Assembly (NCBI GenBank): GCA_024138015.1 | Contig: JAMXBB010000002.1 | Span: 7,992,301 to 8,056,300 of the forward strand | From: Lumnitzera littorea | Lineage: Eukaryota > Streptophyta > Magnoliopsida > Myrtales > Combretaceae | Length of the DNA: 64,000 bases | Direction of reading: 5' to 3' | Shown here: in pieces, positions 25,868 through 38,190 of the stretch | Layout of the letters: the number at the start of each line of letters is the position of its first letter | Position numbering within the stretch: position 1 is the first letter of the stretch | Notes under the pieces: model-generated | Database searches by the model: none | Told to the model about the DNA's origin: nothing | The model's input: the letters and a program-made list of their open reading frames with translations, nothing else | Made by a program: the position numbers and the translations under genes

Positions 25868-27586
25868 GTGTGTCCAGCTAATTACGGTCACGTAATTCTA
25901 CAACAAAAATTTAACGAAAAAATACACTTTTTCCAAAACTAAAATATTCCGAATTATAAGGATTGATGAAAAAACAGGTAACCAAAAAAGAACAACAAAA
26001 TAAAGTAACTACTATGTTGGGGGAAAAAAAAAGGAAAATAAAAAAAAGAAGTACAAGTACTGCGTATATTTATAAGGAAGCTGCATATATTACGATGTAT
26101 CGGTTTTTCTGTGTAAATATATAATTCATTAATTGAAAAATAGACATACCTTTATTAAATATTTGCATAAGTGGCGCTTGCTAAGAAATAATTTAGACAA
26201 TTCTGTATTCCGTACTTAATAAAACTAGTGTAAAAATTATAGTTTAAATAAAAAAGTATAAATTTATTTCACTTTTCTATTCAGTTTGGTTGAGATAGTA
26301 TATTTTAGAAATAGGAAGATTAACGGATGATTTTATGCATTTGTTGACCATTTAAAAAGAAAATATTTTCACCTTTTGGTATATCTATTTTTTCCTTTTT
26401 CTATAAAATATACAATAAAAAGTGAACATTTTTCATTTTTACTATTCTAACCAGTACTTCCAATACCAGTTAGTGAAACATCTAAAAATCTTATAACATG
26501 GACAAATAAAACATAGTTTATAGATTTCTTTATATATAAATTAATACGATTATTATAGTTTAACGGTACAAATATTTATTTTTTAATAATCTAACCAGAC
26601 GCTTGTATTATAAGCTCGTGTAAAACGCTCATAATTGGCACACGTGTGACAATAAGTTCAATGAAATTATAAAAGAAGTCAAATAATAATAATTCCAGGT
26701 CTCTGCCCCATTCAATTTGCGTGACTGTTGACTTTTTTGCCACTGAAATCTAGGACAGTTGGTCACGTTTTTTTTGTCTTGTGTATGTCAAGAACCTATA
26801 ATGAGAAAGCTGATGCACTTTGAGAGGAAGGAATAATAATAGCTTTCAAACGCTTAGAAAATTATATACATCCACAACCCACTTCCAATCAAGAAGAGAA
26901 AGAAAATATAGAAAAGAAATATTAGAAGTCAAGGGAAGTGTCCAACAATCTTAGACTAACCAGCGTTAAACAAAGTAAGTAAGATTTAAACCAAAACAAC
27001 CTGTAGTTATAAAGTGAATTAATGTACTACAGGCCTTGCTTTTGTACTTCTTTGCAGTACATATGAAAAACTTAATGTCTGCTAAGGTTGTTTTATTTGT
27101 TGCATGGTGTAGACACGTTCCCATCTTGGGTAGGTGATACCTGACCAATAATTGATATAAATTTGGAGCTTTTGTATCCTATGATGTCATTATCTTGTTA
27201 TGCTAAGTCGTATTTTGATTTTTCTGGGTAAATTTTATATTTAAACGGGTGTCAATTTCTTGGTCTGAGAAAAAGAAATCATATTATCAGTCTTAATTAG
27301 CTATTAATGCACCATTTAGGAGGGTGTATATTCACCAAGTTGCTATAGTTTATATTATTTTATCCGTCAAGGAAAGAAGACGGTCGGGTGGAGGAAGTGG
27401 CATTGGAGACACTTCCCAAGGTTAAATTTAGGTAAATTTTAATGTATTCCATGTTTATTTGATGTTCTATTGTAATGGGTTGTTATGTGATTACTTGTGT
27501 ATTGGGATTGAGAAAAGTTTTGATCTTGTGGCTGTTTAAGTTGTTTTTGTTATGTTTTTGTGTTTGAAGGGCATAATTCAATCAAA
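25868..27586 (+). promoter_or_regulatory. YSL upstream region and likely 5' leader
   Basis: This is 1.7 kb of AT-rich DNA before the YSL start. It carries a 10-bp palindrome with a G-box core at 26,639-26,648 and a possible leader intron (donor ag|gtaaat at about 27,432; T-rich acceptor ending ag at 27,569, 17 bp before the ATG). A segment at 27,024-27,062 with a short inverted repeat (gtactac...gcagtac) is echoed at 15.4 kb. The transcript start cannot be placed from sequence alone. Confidence 0.4.
26639..26648. promoter_or_regulatory. G-box palindrome cacacgtgtg
   Basis: Perfect 10-bp palindrome with CACGTG core, about 940 bp upstream of the YSL ATG. bHLH and bZIP factors bind such cores, and iron-deficiency bHLH proteins of the IRO2 and subgroup Ib type recognise CACGTG-like sites. 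Occupancy here is inferred only. Confidence 0.35.
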
Positions 27587-30500
27587 ATGGGGAGTACGAA
27601 TATTGATGAAATGAAAGAGGGGGAGAAGAGCAATGTGGAAGAGGTTTGCAATGAGATGGAAGATATGAAAAGAATAGCACCATGGACCAAGCAGATTACA
27701 TTTAGAGGACTCTTTGCCAGTGTACTGATTGGAGTTATTTACAGTGTAATGGTTACTAAATTGAATTTAACAACTGGGTTAGTCCCTAATCTTAATGTCT
27801 CCGCTGCTCTTATCGCCTTTGTCGTCCTCCGAGCATGGACGAAGCTGCTCGAAAAGGCTGGATTCGTAACCACCCCATTTACGCGGCAGGAAAATACCAC
27901 AATTCAGACTTGTGCCGTCGCTTGTTATGGCATTGCATATGGAGGTCGGTACTTGAACCCTCGTCGATTGTAATTCCTTGGAATGTATTTTGGTATCTTC
28001 TTTGTCTACAATGTTATTGTGTGGCTGTTATGTCGCGTTCCAGTTCGAAGCGCAGTTTTAAGATTTGGTGCATTGCGCAGGTGGGTTCGGGTCTTATCTA
28101 TTGGGATTAAGTCGTAAAATCTATGAGCAGGCAGGGGTTGATACACCAGGGAATAGTCCTGATACCAAAGAACCCGGGATTGGATGGATGACGGCTTTTC
28201 TTTTCACAAGCAGCTTCGTCGGTTTGTTCGCATTAGTTCCTCTTAGAAAGGTAATTCTGTTTACTCGAACTCAAACATGCGTGCATAAGTCTTAAAAATT
28301 TAAGAACATGGAGATACTAAACATTCTTTGGTTTCGGTTCGGTACGGTATCCAGCCTGCTACGCTCTATCCTGTCTCTTGATCACTGAGAAGTGTTATCG
28401 TAGAATCGAATGAAAATTTCTTATACAGCTATTCAATTTATGCAGATTATGATAATAGATTACAAACTGACTTATCCTAGCGGAACCGCAACAGCGGTTC
28501 TCATCAATGGGTTCCACACTCCCAAAGGGGACAAAATGGCAAAGTAAGAATTCTGTCTTGTTTCCCTTCATGTTTGAGATTCTTATTTTTCATAAGGAAA
28601 ATACGAAATTTGAACTTCGGTAATAACCAGAGCTGGTGATTTTTGCAGAAAGCAGGTTCAAGGATTCCTGAAATCGTTTTCGTTCAGTTTTCTATGGGCA
28701 TTCTTCCAGTGGTTTTACAGCGGTGGAGATACGTGTGGATTTGTTCAGTTTCCTACATTTGGGCTAAAAGCTTGGAAAAATTCGTGCGTGCTTAAATTCA
28801 TACCTTTCCTTTTCTCTAATCAAACTTTTTCACTAACAATATGATTAATTCCATTTCGCAGATTTTACTTCGATTTCAGCACGACATATGTGGGAGCCGG
28901 AATGATCTGTTCCCATCTAGTGAACTTGTCATTGCTTCTAGGTGCTGTGCTTTCCTGGGGACTAATGTGGCCGCTCATAGAAGACCGTAAAGGAGTCTGG
29001 TATTCGACTGGTGCTCCAAAAAGTAGCATGAAGAGTTTGAATGGTTATAAGGTAAGGTGAATATGATTCACCAATTCATATTGATCAATGAAACATCATT
29101 CCTATTGCTTTGAAGATCGATGTCTGGGCATCTCATAGCTGTTCCATTAATTAAGAACTACATGTGCTGTCAGGCAGATTCTAGTAATCTAAGGTCATTT
29201 AGTTATATGGTGCATCTATCTTTTTCGGACTAGGGTAGACCTATTTTGTTGCTTGTGGACAAGATGGTTTCTAACATGGCTTCACATTTTTGCTGTAGGT
29301 TTTCATATCAATATCTCTAATTCTTGGAGACGGACTCTACAACTTTGTGAAAATACTGTTTTTCACAGCAAGGAACATCTATACAAGAATGAACAAGCAT
29401 ACAAATAAAACATGTAAAGAATCTTCATGTATCACCATATCCTCGTAACTCTTGAATTTTTCTTAAAAATTTTGATCAATAAATATGAAATCGCCGCTAG
29501 ATGTACTAAATTTAAGCTTTTAGGTTGGGCAACTAAAGATCTTAAAGTTTATCATGGCAACAGAGCAGGAGGTCTTCAGTTCAAATTCCTGTGCACTTAA
29601 TTCGCTCCTAATTAATTAAGTGGTGCACTTGATGGTTTTTCTAATATCTCAGCCCAAAGTGGTGGAGACTGTCAATGAAACAATCTACAAACTTTAATCT
29701 ACTAACATGAAAAAAGTATCTAAGGTTACAATGTTAGGATTAAAGCTAATCCAGTTTGTTGAACTTTTGTATGCAGTTCCTGAGGATGAAAACCAAGCGA
29801 TAGATGATCTCCGACGAAACGAACTGTTTATGAGAGATAGGATTCCAGTGTGGTTGGCATGTATAGGATATGCAATCTTCTCTATTATTTCCATCATCAC
29901 AATACCACTCATGTTCCCACAACTGAAGTGGTATTACATTGTGGTTGCATATATTCTTGCCCCATCCCTCTGCTTTTGCAATGCATATGGAGCAGGTCTC
30001 ACCGATATGAACATGGCCTATAATTATGGAAAAGTAGGCCTCTTTGTGCTCGCTGCTGTGGCTGGAAAAGATGATGGTGTGGTTGCAGGACTAGTTGCAT
30101 GTGGTCTAGTTAAAGCAATGGTCTCTATATCTTCTGATCTGATGCATGATTTCAAGACAGGGCACCTGACGCTGACCTCTCCTCGGTCTATGCTTCTTAG
30201 CCAGGCTATTGGAGCTGCTATAGGCTGTGTAGTTGCTCCTCTTTCATTTTTCCTCTTCTACAAGGCATTTGATGTTGGGGATCCTGATGGAGAGTATAAG
30301 GCTCCCTATGCCATCATTTACAGAAACATGGCTATTCTAGGAGTGGAAGGTTTTTCTGCCCTTCCTCACCACTGCTTACAGCTCTGCTACTGTTTTTTTG
30401 CTTTCGCTGTTGCAGCCAACTTGCTGAGAGACTTCTCTCCAAAGAAAATAAGGAAATACGTGCCGCTTCCAATGGCTATGGCCGTACCTTTCCTTGTAGG

Positions 30501-30714
30501 CGCATATTTTGCGATCGATATGTGTGTGGGGAGCTTGATTGTTTTCGCTTGGCACAAATTGAACAGCAGGAAAGCAGGTCTGATGGTTCCTGCTGTTGCT
30601 TCGGGTTTGATATGTGGGGATGGGTTATGGATCCTGCCAGCATCAATTCTTGCTATAGCCAAAATTAATCCTCCTATATGTATGAACTTCATCGCAGGTA
30701 AGAAGATGTCATAA
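27587..30714 (+). CDS. Yellow stripe-like (YSL) metal-nicotianamine transporter
   Basis: Complete seven-exon gene: 27,587-27,944; 28,081-28,250; 28,446-28,543; 28,649-28,783; 28,862-29,051; 29,299-29,413; 29,777-30,714. All introns are GT-AG and the joined frame is open for 667 codons, the usual YSL length. YSL proteins belong to the oligopeptide transporter (OPT) superfamily. They have about 14 membrane spans and move Fe(II), Cu or Zn complexed with nicotianamine across plasma or internal membranes. Seen here: an acidic, Lys-rich N-terminus; IAPWTKQITFRG before the first span; ACYGIAYGGGFGSYLLGL across the exon 1/2 junction; FPTFGLKAW; and the long last exon with YGAGLTDMNMAYNYGK, DLMHDFKTGHLTL and GFSALPHHCLQLCY. 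ATG 27,587 gives the family-typical N-terminus. Nothing essential appears lost. The last ~70 bp of the CDS recur at 55,624-55,697. The exact YSL subfamily is not assignable by eye. Confidence 0.93.
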
Positions 30715-30999
30715 AGGAAGAGGAGAGATAAAGAGAGTTAGAGCTTTTTCCGGTTTTTACTGGTTTAATGATCACTATAGACAATAATGCAGCTGCAGAT
30801 TTCGAGTAGTTAATAGAGTTAAGACAGCTAGAAGGATGCTTACTAGTAAATAGCACAGTATGAGTAGAGCAGTGGAAGGATGAAATAAGTTACAAATGTA
30901 TTGTATGCAACTCCTAGTAATATAATAATTGCAATAGAAAAAGCCAGTGCTTTCAAGTTTCTTGCAATCCTTCACCTTATCACACACTGTCATGTGCAG

Positions 31000-32110
31000 T
31001 TCTCCTTCAACGCAAAATTCAAGGATTGCTGGCTTATAATTTCCGGGAAGGTTTGTTCTTCAACCGATTTGTGTTCTCATACCTAAGCGTATCTTATTTT
31101 TGGTTGAGTTTTTAAACCATGAATTCTCCTGCAAGATGGGGTGCATAGGATGTCAATAGGAAATGACGCAACCTTTGAAATACAGCAGCGGCCGGTGTGA
31201 CATACAAGTGACGTTAAGCAATCATCGAAAATGTTAATAGAAAAAAAGAAGTCGGCAGTTACAAGGTTATGTTATGAGACGTGTTAGGAAAAGTTTAGAA
31301 GCCATTTTCCATGAAACAAACACATCGTTATTTCTTTCTTTAATCAAGTTGGAGCGCAAAGCTGTTACCTCTTGTTCTTTTCTTTCACACCGCGTAAATC
31401 CTTAACCCTTTTGTAGCCAGTTTTAACTAAAAGAAAGAGTCAGTTTAAGGGCTTCCTTGTGCTGACAAATGCTTTAAGCAGTTGAGATTCATGGAGATGA
31501 GGTTAAAAGGAAAAAAAGAAAGCAAGTCATTCGTTTCCCCGAAGTAAAGCTATCGGTACGGCTTACTTATGTGAGGCAGCAGATTTTGTGACGGCAAGAC
31601 AGTGCAGAGTACAAACTTGATAGCTGAAGAAAAATTTTCTTTTTCACTTGATAATCTAATCCAAATGAAGATTATTGCCTCTGCATTTCAGTTTTATACT
31701 TTGCAGTACCAATGGCTTTGTTTAGTTTGTTTTCCCCTTTTCTTTTCGAGCGTTTCTGTCCACCAAATACTCACGATGTTTGAAGGGCTCATATTATATA
31801 CAATGTAAGATGATCTACCATCTTTGCAACTCGAATAAGTTATGTCACTTTGCTTCAATAGAGTCACACGATGAACCTGGAGTTTTTGTTCCTCCACGTA
31901 TGTAGTCCACCGTAGAATCAGAGGAATCATCCCACTCAAAGCATATGATTCTAACATGCATATTTAGAGATAACAGCAGAAGCAAAATATAGTAAACAAA
32001 AGGATGCTTTGACCGTACTATTATCTAAGAATATGCTAACTTTGTCATAGTTGTATGATGTGACACCATTTATGGAGGATCACCCCGGAGGTGATGAAGT
32101 CTTGTTACTC
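31000..32110 (+). pseudogene. Cytochrome b5-like pseudogene, two exons
   Basis: Exon-like piece 31,000-31,050 follows an AG (gtgcag) and reads FSFNAKFKDCWLIISGK, ending in a GT donor (aag|gtttgt). About 1 kb later, after tcatag, 32,051-32,110 reads LYDVTPFMEDHPGGDEVLLL. Joined, they match the core of plant microsomal cytochrome b5, including the HPGG motif whose His is a haem axial ligand. The usual start exon is not seen, and the sequence after DEVLL does not continue into the conserved region, reaching a stop within about 15 codons, so the gene is broken. It sits just downstream of YSL and is absent from the B copy of the segmental duplication, where about 1.4 kb is missing. Confidence 0.72.
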
Positions 32111-32399
32111 AGAAAACTGCTTCAATTGTCTCTACGCCTTTACTATTAGCTATCTGAGATGTGATTTTGTGCAAAACCTTGGTGTTATTATTGAAACCTA
32201 TGAGATTATGAATCTTACGATCTTGTAATGAAAGTTGCTCGACATGTGTTATGGAAACATCAACATTAGATGTCAAGATGCATCCAGATCGTCTACTTAT
32301 GAGAAGATGTGTCAACATTAGAACACATCTTGAAAGAATCCAAAGACAGAGATCCATTTGTGTAACTGTCTAATAAAGATCAAACTGACTTTTAATCAA

Positions 32400-32735
32400 A
32401 ATTCACCCAATCAGTTTGAATAAAAGCAAAAAACTAGTATGTGTATTTGGTCATTGTTGGTCTCTTAATATGGATAGATGGAACAATAAAACGGATCGAA
32501 AATAAACCAATTTCTCGGTTACAGTTAAAATGAATATAGCTTTTGATTTGAGAAAAATTTTCTTTATTATAATATGTTTTTGAAAAGTGAATTTCAAGTT
32601 TTATCAATAGATAATTTAGGAAAGTTCAATTGAAATCATTTTGAGCATAAAAAATACTTTAAAGCTTATAATGAGCCTTTTTATTATTTATACTTTTATT
32701 TGTAAAATTTCTTTTGGGATTATTTTAGTAGCCTT

Positions 32736-32768
<33 letters not shown>

Positions 32769-33743
32769 TTACTTTCTTTTTGTTTTTATGAACATTCTAT
32801 CATAGAAACAAAGAGTTTTTAATTTTTTGTAATTTTCTTTTAGACACGCTGCATCATCTAATTCCTCCCTACCCCAAAAAGTATATATGCTTGATTCAGA
32901 TCAAATCACAAATTAATGCTATTTAGATTTTATATATAAGTTTTGTGAAAAAGGATTTCATATATATAGTTATTAGATAAATTATGTACTCAACCCGTAC
33001 ACAAGGGTTATTCACACCAGAACTTGTAAAATAGTCAAGATGGCCTAAAGATTTCACAAAAGCGGATGATGCAGACCAGCTTCGCATCACTCATTCGGGA
33101 ACATTATAGGGCGAGAAACTCAGGTTGTAAGCAGGCGTGAACATCTATCCGTATTTACAAAAATGAAGAATAAAATAATGTTATAAGCAATTAAAAAAAA
33201 GAAGTTGTGAATCACGTATTATATTAAAATAATGTATATGCAATAAAAAAGAACAAATTGTGAATCATATGTGAAGGTTAAAATAATATATATGCAATAA
33301 AAAAAAATCTCACATCTAGAATATATGAAGAATAAAATAATGTTATATGCAATTAAAAAAGGAGTTGTGAATCACATGTGATATTAAAATATAATGTATA
33401 TGAAATAAAAAAGAACAAATTGTGAATCATATGTGAAGATTAAAATAATACATATGCAATAAAAAAAGAAGAAGAAGAAGAAGAAAAACCAGTTATGAGT
33501 CATATGTGATGCAATTGAAAATAAAAGAAAAGGAAGTTGTGAATCATACGTGAAGAATAGAATGATGTACATGCAATGAAAAATTGAAAAAAAAAAAAAG
33601 AAAAAGAAAAAGGGAGATTTGATTCTCAATATATGTGAAAAATAAACCAATGAACATTCAATTCTCTATTTATGTGTCCACGCAGCTCGTGGAACTAGAG
33701 AGTAGATACCCACACGCAGCACATCCAACAACTTTGAGAGATC
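32400..33743 (+). promoter_or_regulatory. OMT copy 1 upstream region with tandem repeats
   Basis: The distal part is AT-rich with an (AT)n tract at 32,740. From about 33,160 to 33,650 there are seven to eight degenerate units of 45-60 bp, each with ttgtgaatcatatgtgaag, then (a)ttaaaataatgtatatgcaat and an A run. A TATA-like ctatttatg lies at about 33,665, roughly 75 bp before the ATG. The same layout, with fewer units, precedes OMT copy 2. A regulatory role for the units is inferred only. Confidence 0.6.
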
Positions 33744-35088
33744 ATGGATTTCTCTGAAGCAGAGGAGATGCTCAGAGGACAAGCCCAAATATGGCAACAC
33801 ATGTTTGCTTTTGCTGACTCCATGGCATTGAAGTGTGCAGTCGAGCTCCATATAGCTGATATAATCCACTCAAATGGTGGCCATCTAACTTTATCTCAAA
33901 TTGCTTCACATATTGACGCTTCTTCTTCTTCCTCATCACCTGATATCGACTATCTCAACCGCATCATGAGGTTACTGGTCCGTAAAAATATCTTCTCCGC
34001 TGCGCATCAAGAATTATCATCAGAAGGTGGAGAGACGAGAGTACTTTATGGATTGACTCCTGCCTCTAAATGGCTTTTGCATGGTTCCAAGCAGAGTCTC
34101 GCTCCAATGGTGACTATAGAGAACCATGAGCTGCTAATGTCTCCATGGCACTACCTCGGTCAGTGTGTCAAACATGGCGGTATAGCGTTTAAGATGGCTC
34201 ATGGTCGTGAAATATGGGAGTTTGCATCCGAAAATAGCATGTTCAATGACATGTTTAATGAAGCTATGGCTTCTACTTCCAGGATCGCACTTCAGGCAAT
34301 CACAAATTGTTACAAAGAGGGGTATCAAAGCCTCAACTCCTTGGTTGACGTTGGAGGAGGAATTGGTAGTGCAATTGCTGAGATTGTTAGGGCACACCCG
34401 CACATTAAAGGTATAAACTTTGATTTACCGCATGTTATAGCGACGGCACCATCTTATGATGTCGAGATCACCCATGTTGGAGGAGATATGTTTGATTCCA
34501 TTCCCAGTGCTGATGCTGTTTTCATGAAGGTAAGCGACGTATTCTAGTTTATAATTCCTATGAATTAGTTCTTGGGAATTTATATGAATTAGTGCTTGGG
34601 AATTTATATGAATTAGTCTTTTTCGATTTCGAAAACTTTCATATGCCTGTTGCTTTTTCACTTAGCATCAGAAATGCGTTATGGCTGAATCGAGCTAGGG
34701 ATGAGCATGGGAATATTCCATGGATCTCGAAACCTATTGGGCGATGCATGGTTAAATAGGTTCTTTAATTGAGAATATCAAACTTATGATATGTTGTAGT
34801 ATAATTTTCTTAGAAATTATACATTGTTAAATATAGAGTATGACATTTCACCGACTTTGCAACTATCTATGCCATGAATTCCAAGGTAATTTGTATATCA
34901 TCACTCTTTTATGTAAACATCCCATGAATCCATATTGCAAATTATTTATAACAATGACTTCAAATTCGGTGAATAAAAAATAAGAATTTAAGGGAACAAT
35001 AGCTTATTCTTTTAAATTCATGTTCGTCTTTTTCTTTTTCCTTTTTCCTTTCAATAATTATTATTTCATTTTTTTCAGTTTTTTTTTT

Positions 35089-35122
<34 letters not shown>

Positions 35123-35853
35123 TTACGTATAAAATTATATATGCTTTATAATGTAGGTCCAGCAGAAGTACTGATGAAATAGCAACAAATGCGATTATCA
35201 TTTTCCTTTTAAAATACACTAAAGAAAGGAGATAGGGTGATGAAGTTGGTAAATCCTAGATAATAAGACTTAATAGGGAAAGTTGATGTTGCTATTTCAT
35301 CGGTTAATAACATGATTACTTTTTCAAATTGCACGTGTTAGTTTTTAAAATTTTTGTGTAATTATTTTTCTCAGTGGAAAGGAGTTGGTTATGGATAAAT
35401 AATAATCTCAAATCAATTATAACATATAGATTTTGATATCGAAATGTATGTAAATGAGTTTATTAACGGTAAAAACATATAAATGGATCTTGTTAACACA
35501 TTTAATAGCATAAAATGATTAATCACTTCTAGTTGTATCTTCCTATAATGCAGTACGTAATGCATGATTGGAGTGACAATGACTGCATCAAGATATTGAA
35601 AAACTGTCGAAAAGCAATACCAAAACATACCGGCAGGGTGATAATTGCTGAAATTGTGTTGAAACCGGATGGAGGTGATTTGTTTGATGGACTTGGAGTA
35701 GTTTCCGATTTATTGATGATTGCCCATTGTTCTGGTGGAAAAGAGAGAACTGAGATGGATTGGAAGAAACTACTAATAGATGGAGGTTTTCCCCACTACA
35801 ATATCATCAGAATGCCAGCACTATGGTCCATCATCGAGGCATTTCCTGAGTAA
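33744..35853 (+). CDS. Class II SAM-dependent O-methyltransferase, copy 1
   Basis: Two exons, 33,744-34,529 and 35,554-35,853, with a phase-0 GT-AG intron (aag|gtaagc ... tgcag|tac) give 361 aa, the normal length for plant COMT-type enzymes. These cytosolic homodimers move a methyl group from S-adenosylmethionine to hydroxyls of phenolics, flavonoids or alkaloids. The N-terminal dimerisation domain covers about residues 1-110 (GQAQIWQHMFAFADSMALK). The SAM-binding glycine motif LVDVGGGIGS is at 200-209, GINFDLPHV follows, and GGDMF is at 246-250. The catalytic His is in YVMHDWSD (H266), with supporting Glu residues at about 295 and 326 (GKERTE). Overall it resembles reticuline/norcoclaurine OMTs and flavonoid OMTs, but the substrate cannot be read from sequence. 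Start chosen as MDFSEAEEMLRGQ, the family N-terminus. The intron carries a three-unit ~29-bp tandem repeat at 34,557-34,618. No defects seen. Confidence 0.93.
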
Positions 35854-37324
35854 CATGTTATTATTATATTTGTTGTTTATTTAATCACTCCTTTGTTTGA
35901 AATGTCATGTGATATCAAGAAAATAAGATATCGATTAATAATCTCTTCAAACTATTCAAATTATGGAAAGATTTGTAAATTTTTAAATTAGCGCACCTAC
36001 ATCCTTTTCTTGAAGAATAGCATTGAAAATTTCTCCTCCGATTTTGGATTTTCATGTTGTATTATATAATATCCCTTAAATATTAAGTAATGGAATAGTA
36101 ATCATCAAAGTACATTTTGATATAACGATTTAAAGTGCATTATAACTCTAAAGTTAAGCAAGATCAGGTTAGATCAATCTTTAAATGAGTGACTTCCTAA
36201 AAAGCTACTATACATTTTACATCAAAACTAACGGTATCTCGATGAAAAGAGTTCTGATTGAATCGTTATGTATTAAAAGAAAAAATTTTCTGCATCAGCA
36301 TCTTTCATGAGATATAGGTGTACTGTTTAGAAATTTAAGATTGTTCATGTAATCTAATAGTTCTTAGGAGATATCAATGTAATTTACCTTAAAACTCTTG
36401 TATTTGTGATTATGCTTGGCAAATGTTTGCTTTTTCTTTCTTTTTCGGGTTTTGGCCAATGAAGCAAATGGTTTATCTTTGGTCTTAGCTTCGAGTGTTC
36501 TTCTACTGGTGTGAAACCAAATTGGTTACATAGTTTTAGAATCCTATTGATCTCAATTCTTCCTTCTTTAATATGAAAATATAGAAAGTAAAAGGAAAAA
36601 AAAAAAAGGCTTAACTAGAAGAATTGTGTCAAATAAATGAATTTATCCAATTGAGGCATGATAGATTGCCAAAATCGAATTCCCTCCGGATATAGCTTGG
36701 TTAAGCCTGTAGGAGTTAGTAAGAGAAGAAATATAGAGAACTTTAACATGTAATGGCGTATATATATATATATATGGACACGCATACATGGTAGAAAAGA
36801 ATTTACAACACATGACAGAACTTTTGTGGGGAGATCCGTTTCAACTTACTAATCAAGACTTATGAAGACACTCTTAACAAAATGAAAAACTTCATTTCTT
36901 TGAAGAAATTTTCAAATATAAAGATAATCCCAATCATTAATTTATAAATTAATAAAAACTAAAAGAAAATAAATAAAAACGATACAAATCGATTAAATTT
37001 ATTATAGCACTCGTTGTATGGAGGAATTACATAGGCCACGCATTTAGTTTCCTTTCTTTTGATTGCTTGCAGGCCAACCCATGTTTCCATATTAAGTTAT
37101 TTCTAGAGATTCACCTAGGCAACTCCATATCAATATATATATATATATATATGGTTTCATCATCTATTGATGGGACTGGAAGCTATAAATAAACTAAGTA
37201 GGACCCCATTATAAGCATAGTTTATTTATCAATAAGTTTGTTGTTGTTTTTGATGTTCGAAGGATAAAAAAATAATAATTCATCCCTCCAACAAAACAAA
37301 ATACGATAATCGATATAAAACTAA
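35854..37324 (+). other. OMT copy 1 3' flank
   Basis: No further gene. The 3' flank is shared with 59,000-60,260 downstream of OMT copy 2, with many small indels. It contains (AT)n tracts near 36,757 and 37,135. It ends abruptly at 37,324, where the composite insertion begins. Confidence 0.75.
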
Positions 37325-38190
37325 CGCTACAACAAAATTGATGTTAGGCGACGATTACAGATTTCTATATCGCTAATTTCTATGTGTTTTGGTCATATTT
37401 ATTACATATCATTTAAAATAGATTATTAGTGACGTTTGTAGTTAAGATTAAAATATATTATTAGATAATTTGATTTGTGATAATGTTTCTAAATAAATTA
37501 GTAATAATTTAATTAAAAACGGCCGGAGGCGAAAATTACCCTCATAAGCCAAAATTTACCCGCTCATTGGTATTGCATTAATCATTTATTATTTAATAAA
37601 AGAATAAGGATGTTAGATTTTTTTTTTTTTTTTTTTTTTTTGCCAAATAAGGATCGCTACATTTCTTGGACATTTTAAACATACCTCTCTCTCTCTCTCT
37701 CTATATATTCATTTTCACAGATGCGTACTGCCCTGCCCGGCGCAACCCTCTCCTGCCTCTTCATTTATCTCTCCTGTTAGTGTTGCATACCACATGACCT
37801 TCTCTCTCTTTACCAACACTGAGCTTGAATCAAAAGCCCCCAAAAATCTTATTAAACCTAAAAACACTATGTATATATCTAATTTTTACTTTTATGTAGT
37901 CCTAATTTTTATTTTTATTTTTATTTTTATAAAAAGGGTCCTAATTCAAAAATAAAATAATAATAAAAATTAAAAAAATAAAATAAAATAAAACAAAAAG
38001 ATTAAAAAATAATAAAATTTTGAAAAATGATGAAAATACAAAAAAAAATGAGAAAAGAAAAAATATATAAAGATTTTTATATTTTTTTTAGGAAAAAAAT
38101 TATTTTAAAGTCAATTGTTTTAGTTTAGCTTAGTTTAAAAAATTATTTTAGGCAGTCGTGTGATTTAAATATAATTTAGTTACAATAAAA
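37325..38190 (+). other. Left arm of the composite insertion
   Basis: Non-coding, AT-rich, with a T run at 37,620-37,642 and a (CT)n tract at 37,686-37,701. A short cytosine-richer stretch at 37,720-37,860 looks like a gene leader but shows no supportable coding region. The boundary with the Ogre 5' LTR is not defined. Confidence 0.4.

Larger units (their letters stand above)
30642..37324 (+). repeat. Segmental duplication unit A
   Basis: Unit A starts inside the last YSL exon and runs through OMT copy 1 and its 3' flank to ataaaactaa at 37,324. It then resumes at 55,003-55,090 beyond the composite insertion. Unit B (55,624-60,395) is in direct orientation. Matching landmarks include the YSL tail, gcagctgcagattt (30,788 and 55,757), agagatccatttgt (32,346 and 55,993), the OMT gene, its intron, and agtttatttatcaat (37,219 and 60,044). 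Confidence 0.88.

Noticed and set aside
30387..30692. 101-codon minus-strand frame opposite the last YSL exon
   Set aside because: Antisense shadow of YSL coding sequence with no independent support.
33384..33650. 88-codon minus-strand frame with Phe runs
   Set aside because: It is the reverse of the A-rich OMT promoter repeat units; Phe runs come from poly-A.
34134..34403. 89-codon minus-strand frame inside OMT exon 1 (also at 57,161-57,430)
   Set aside because: Antisense shadow of a real exon; conserved in both copies only because the sense strand is.
27587..35853. A biosynthetic gene cluster of YSL plus OMT
   Set aside because: The two families share no known pathway, and the pairing is explained by a duplication breakpoint that happened to fall in the neighbouring gene.
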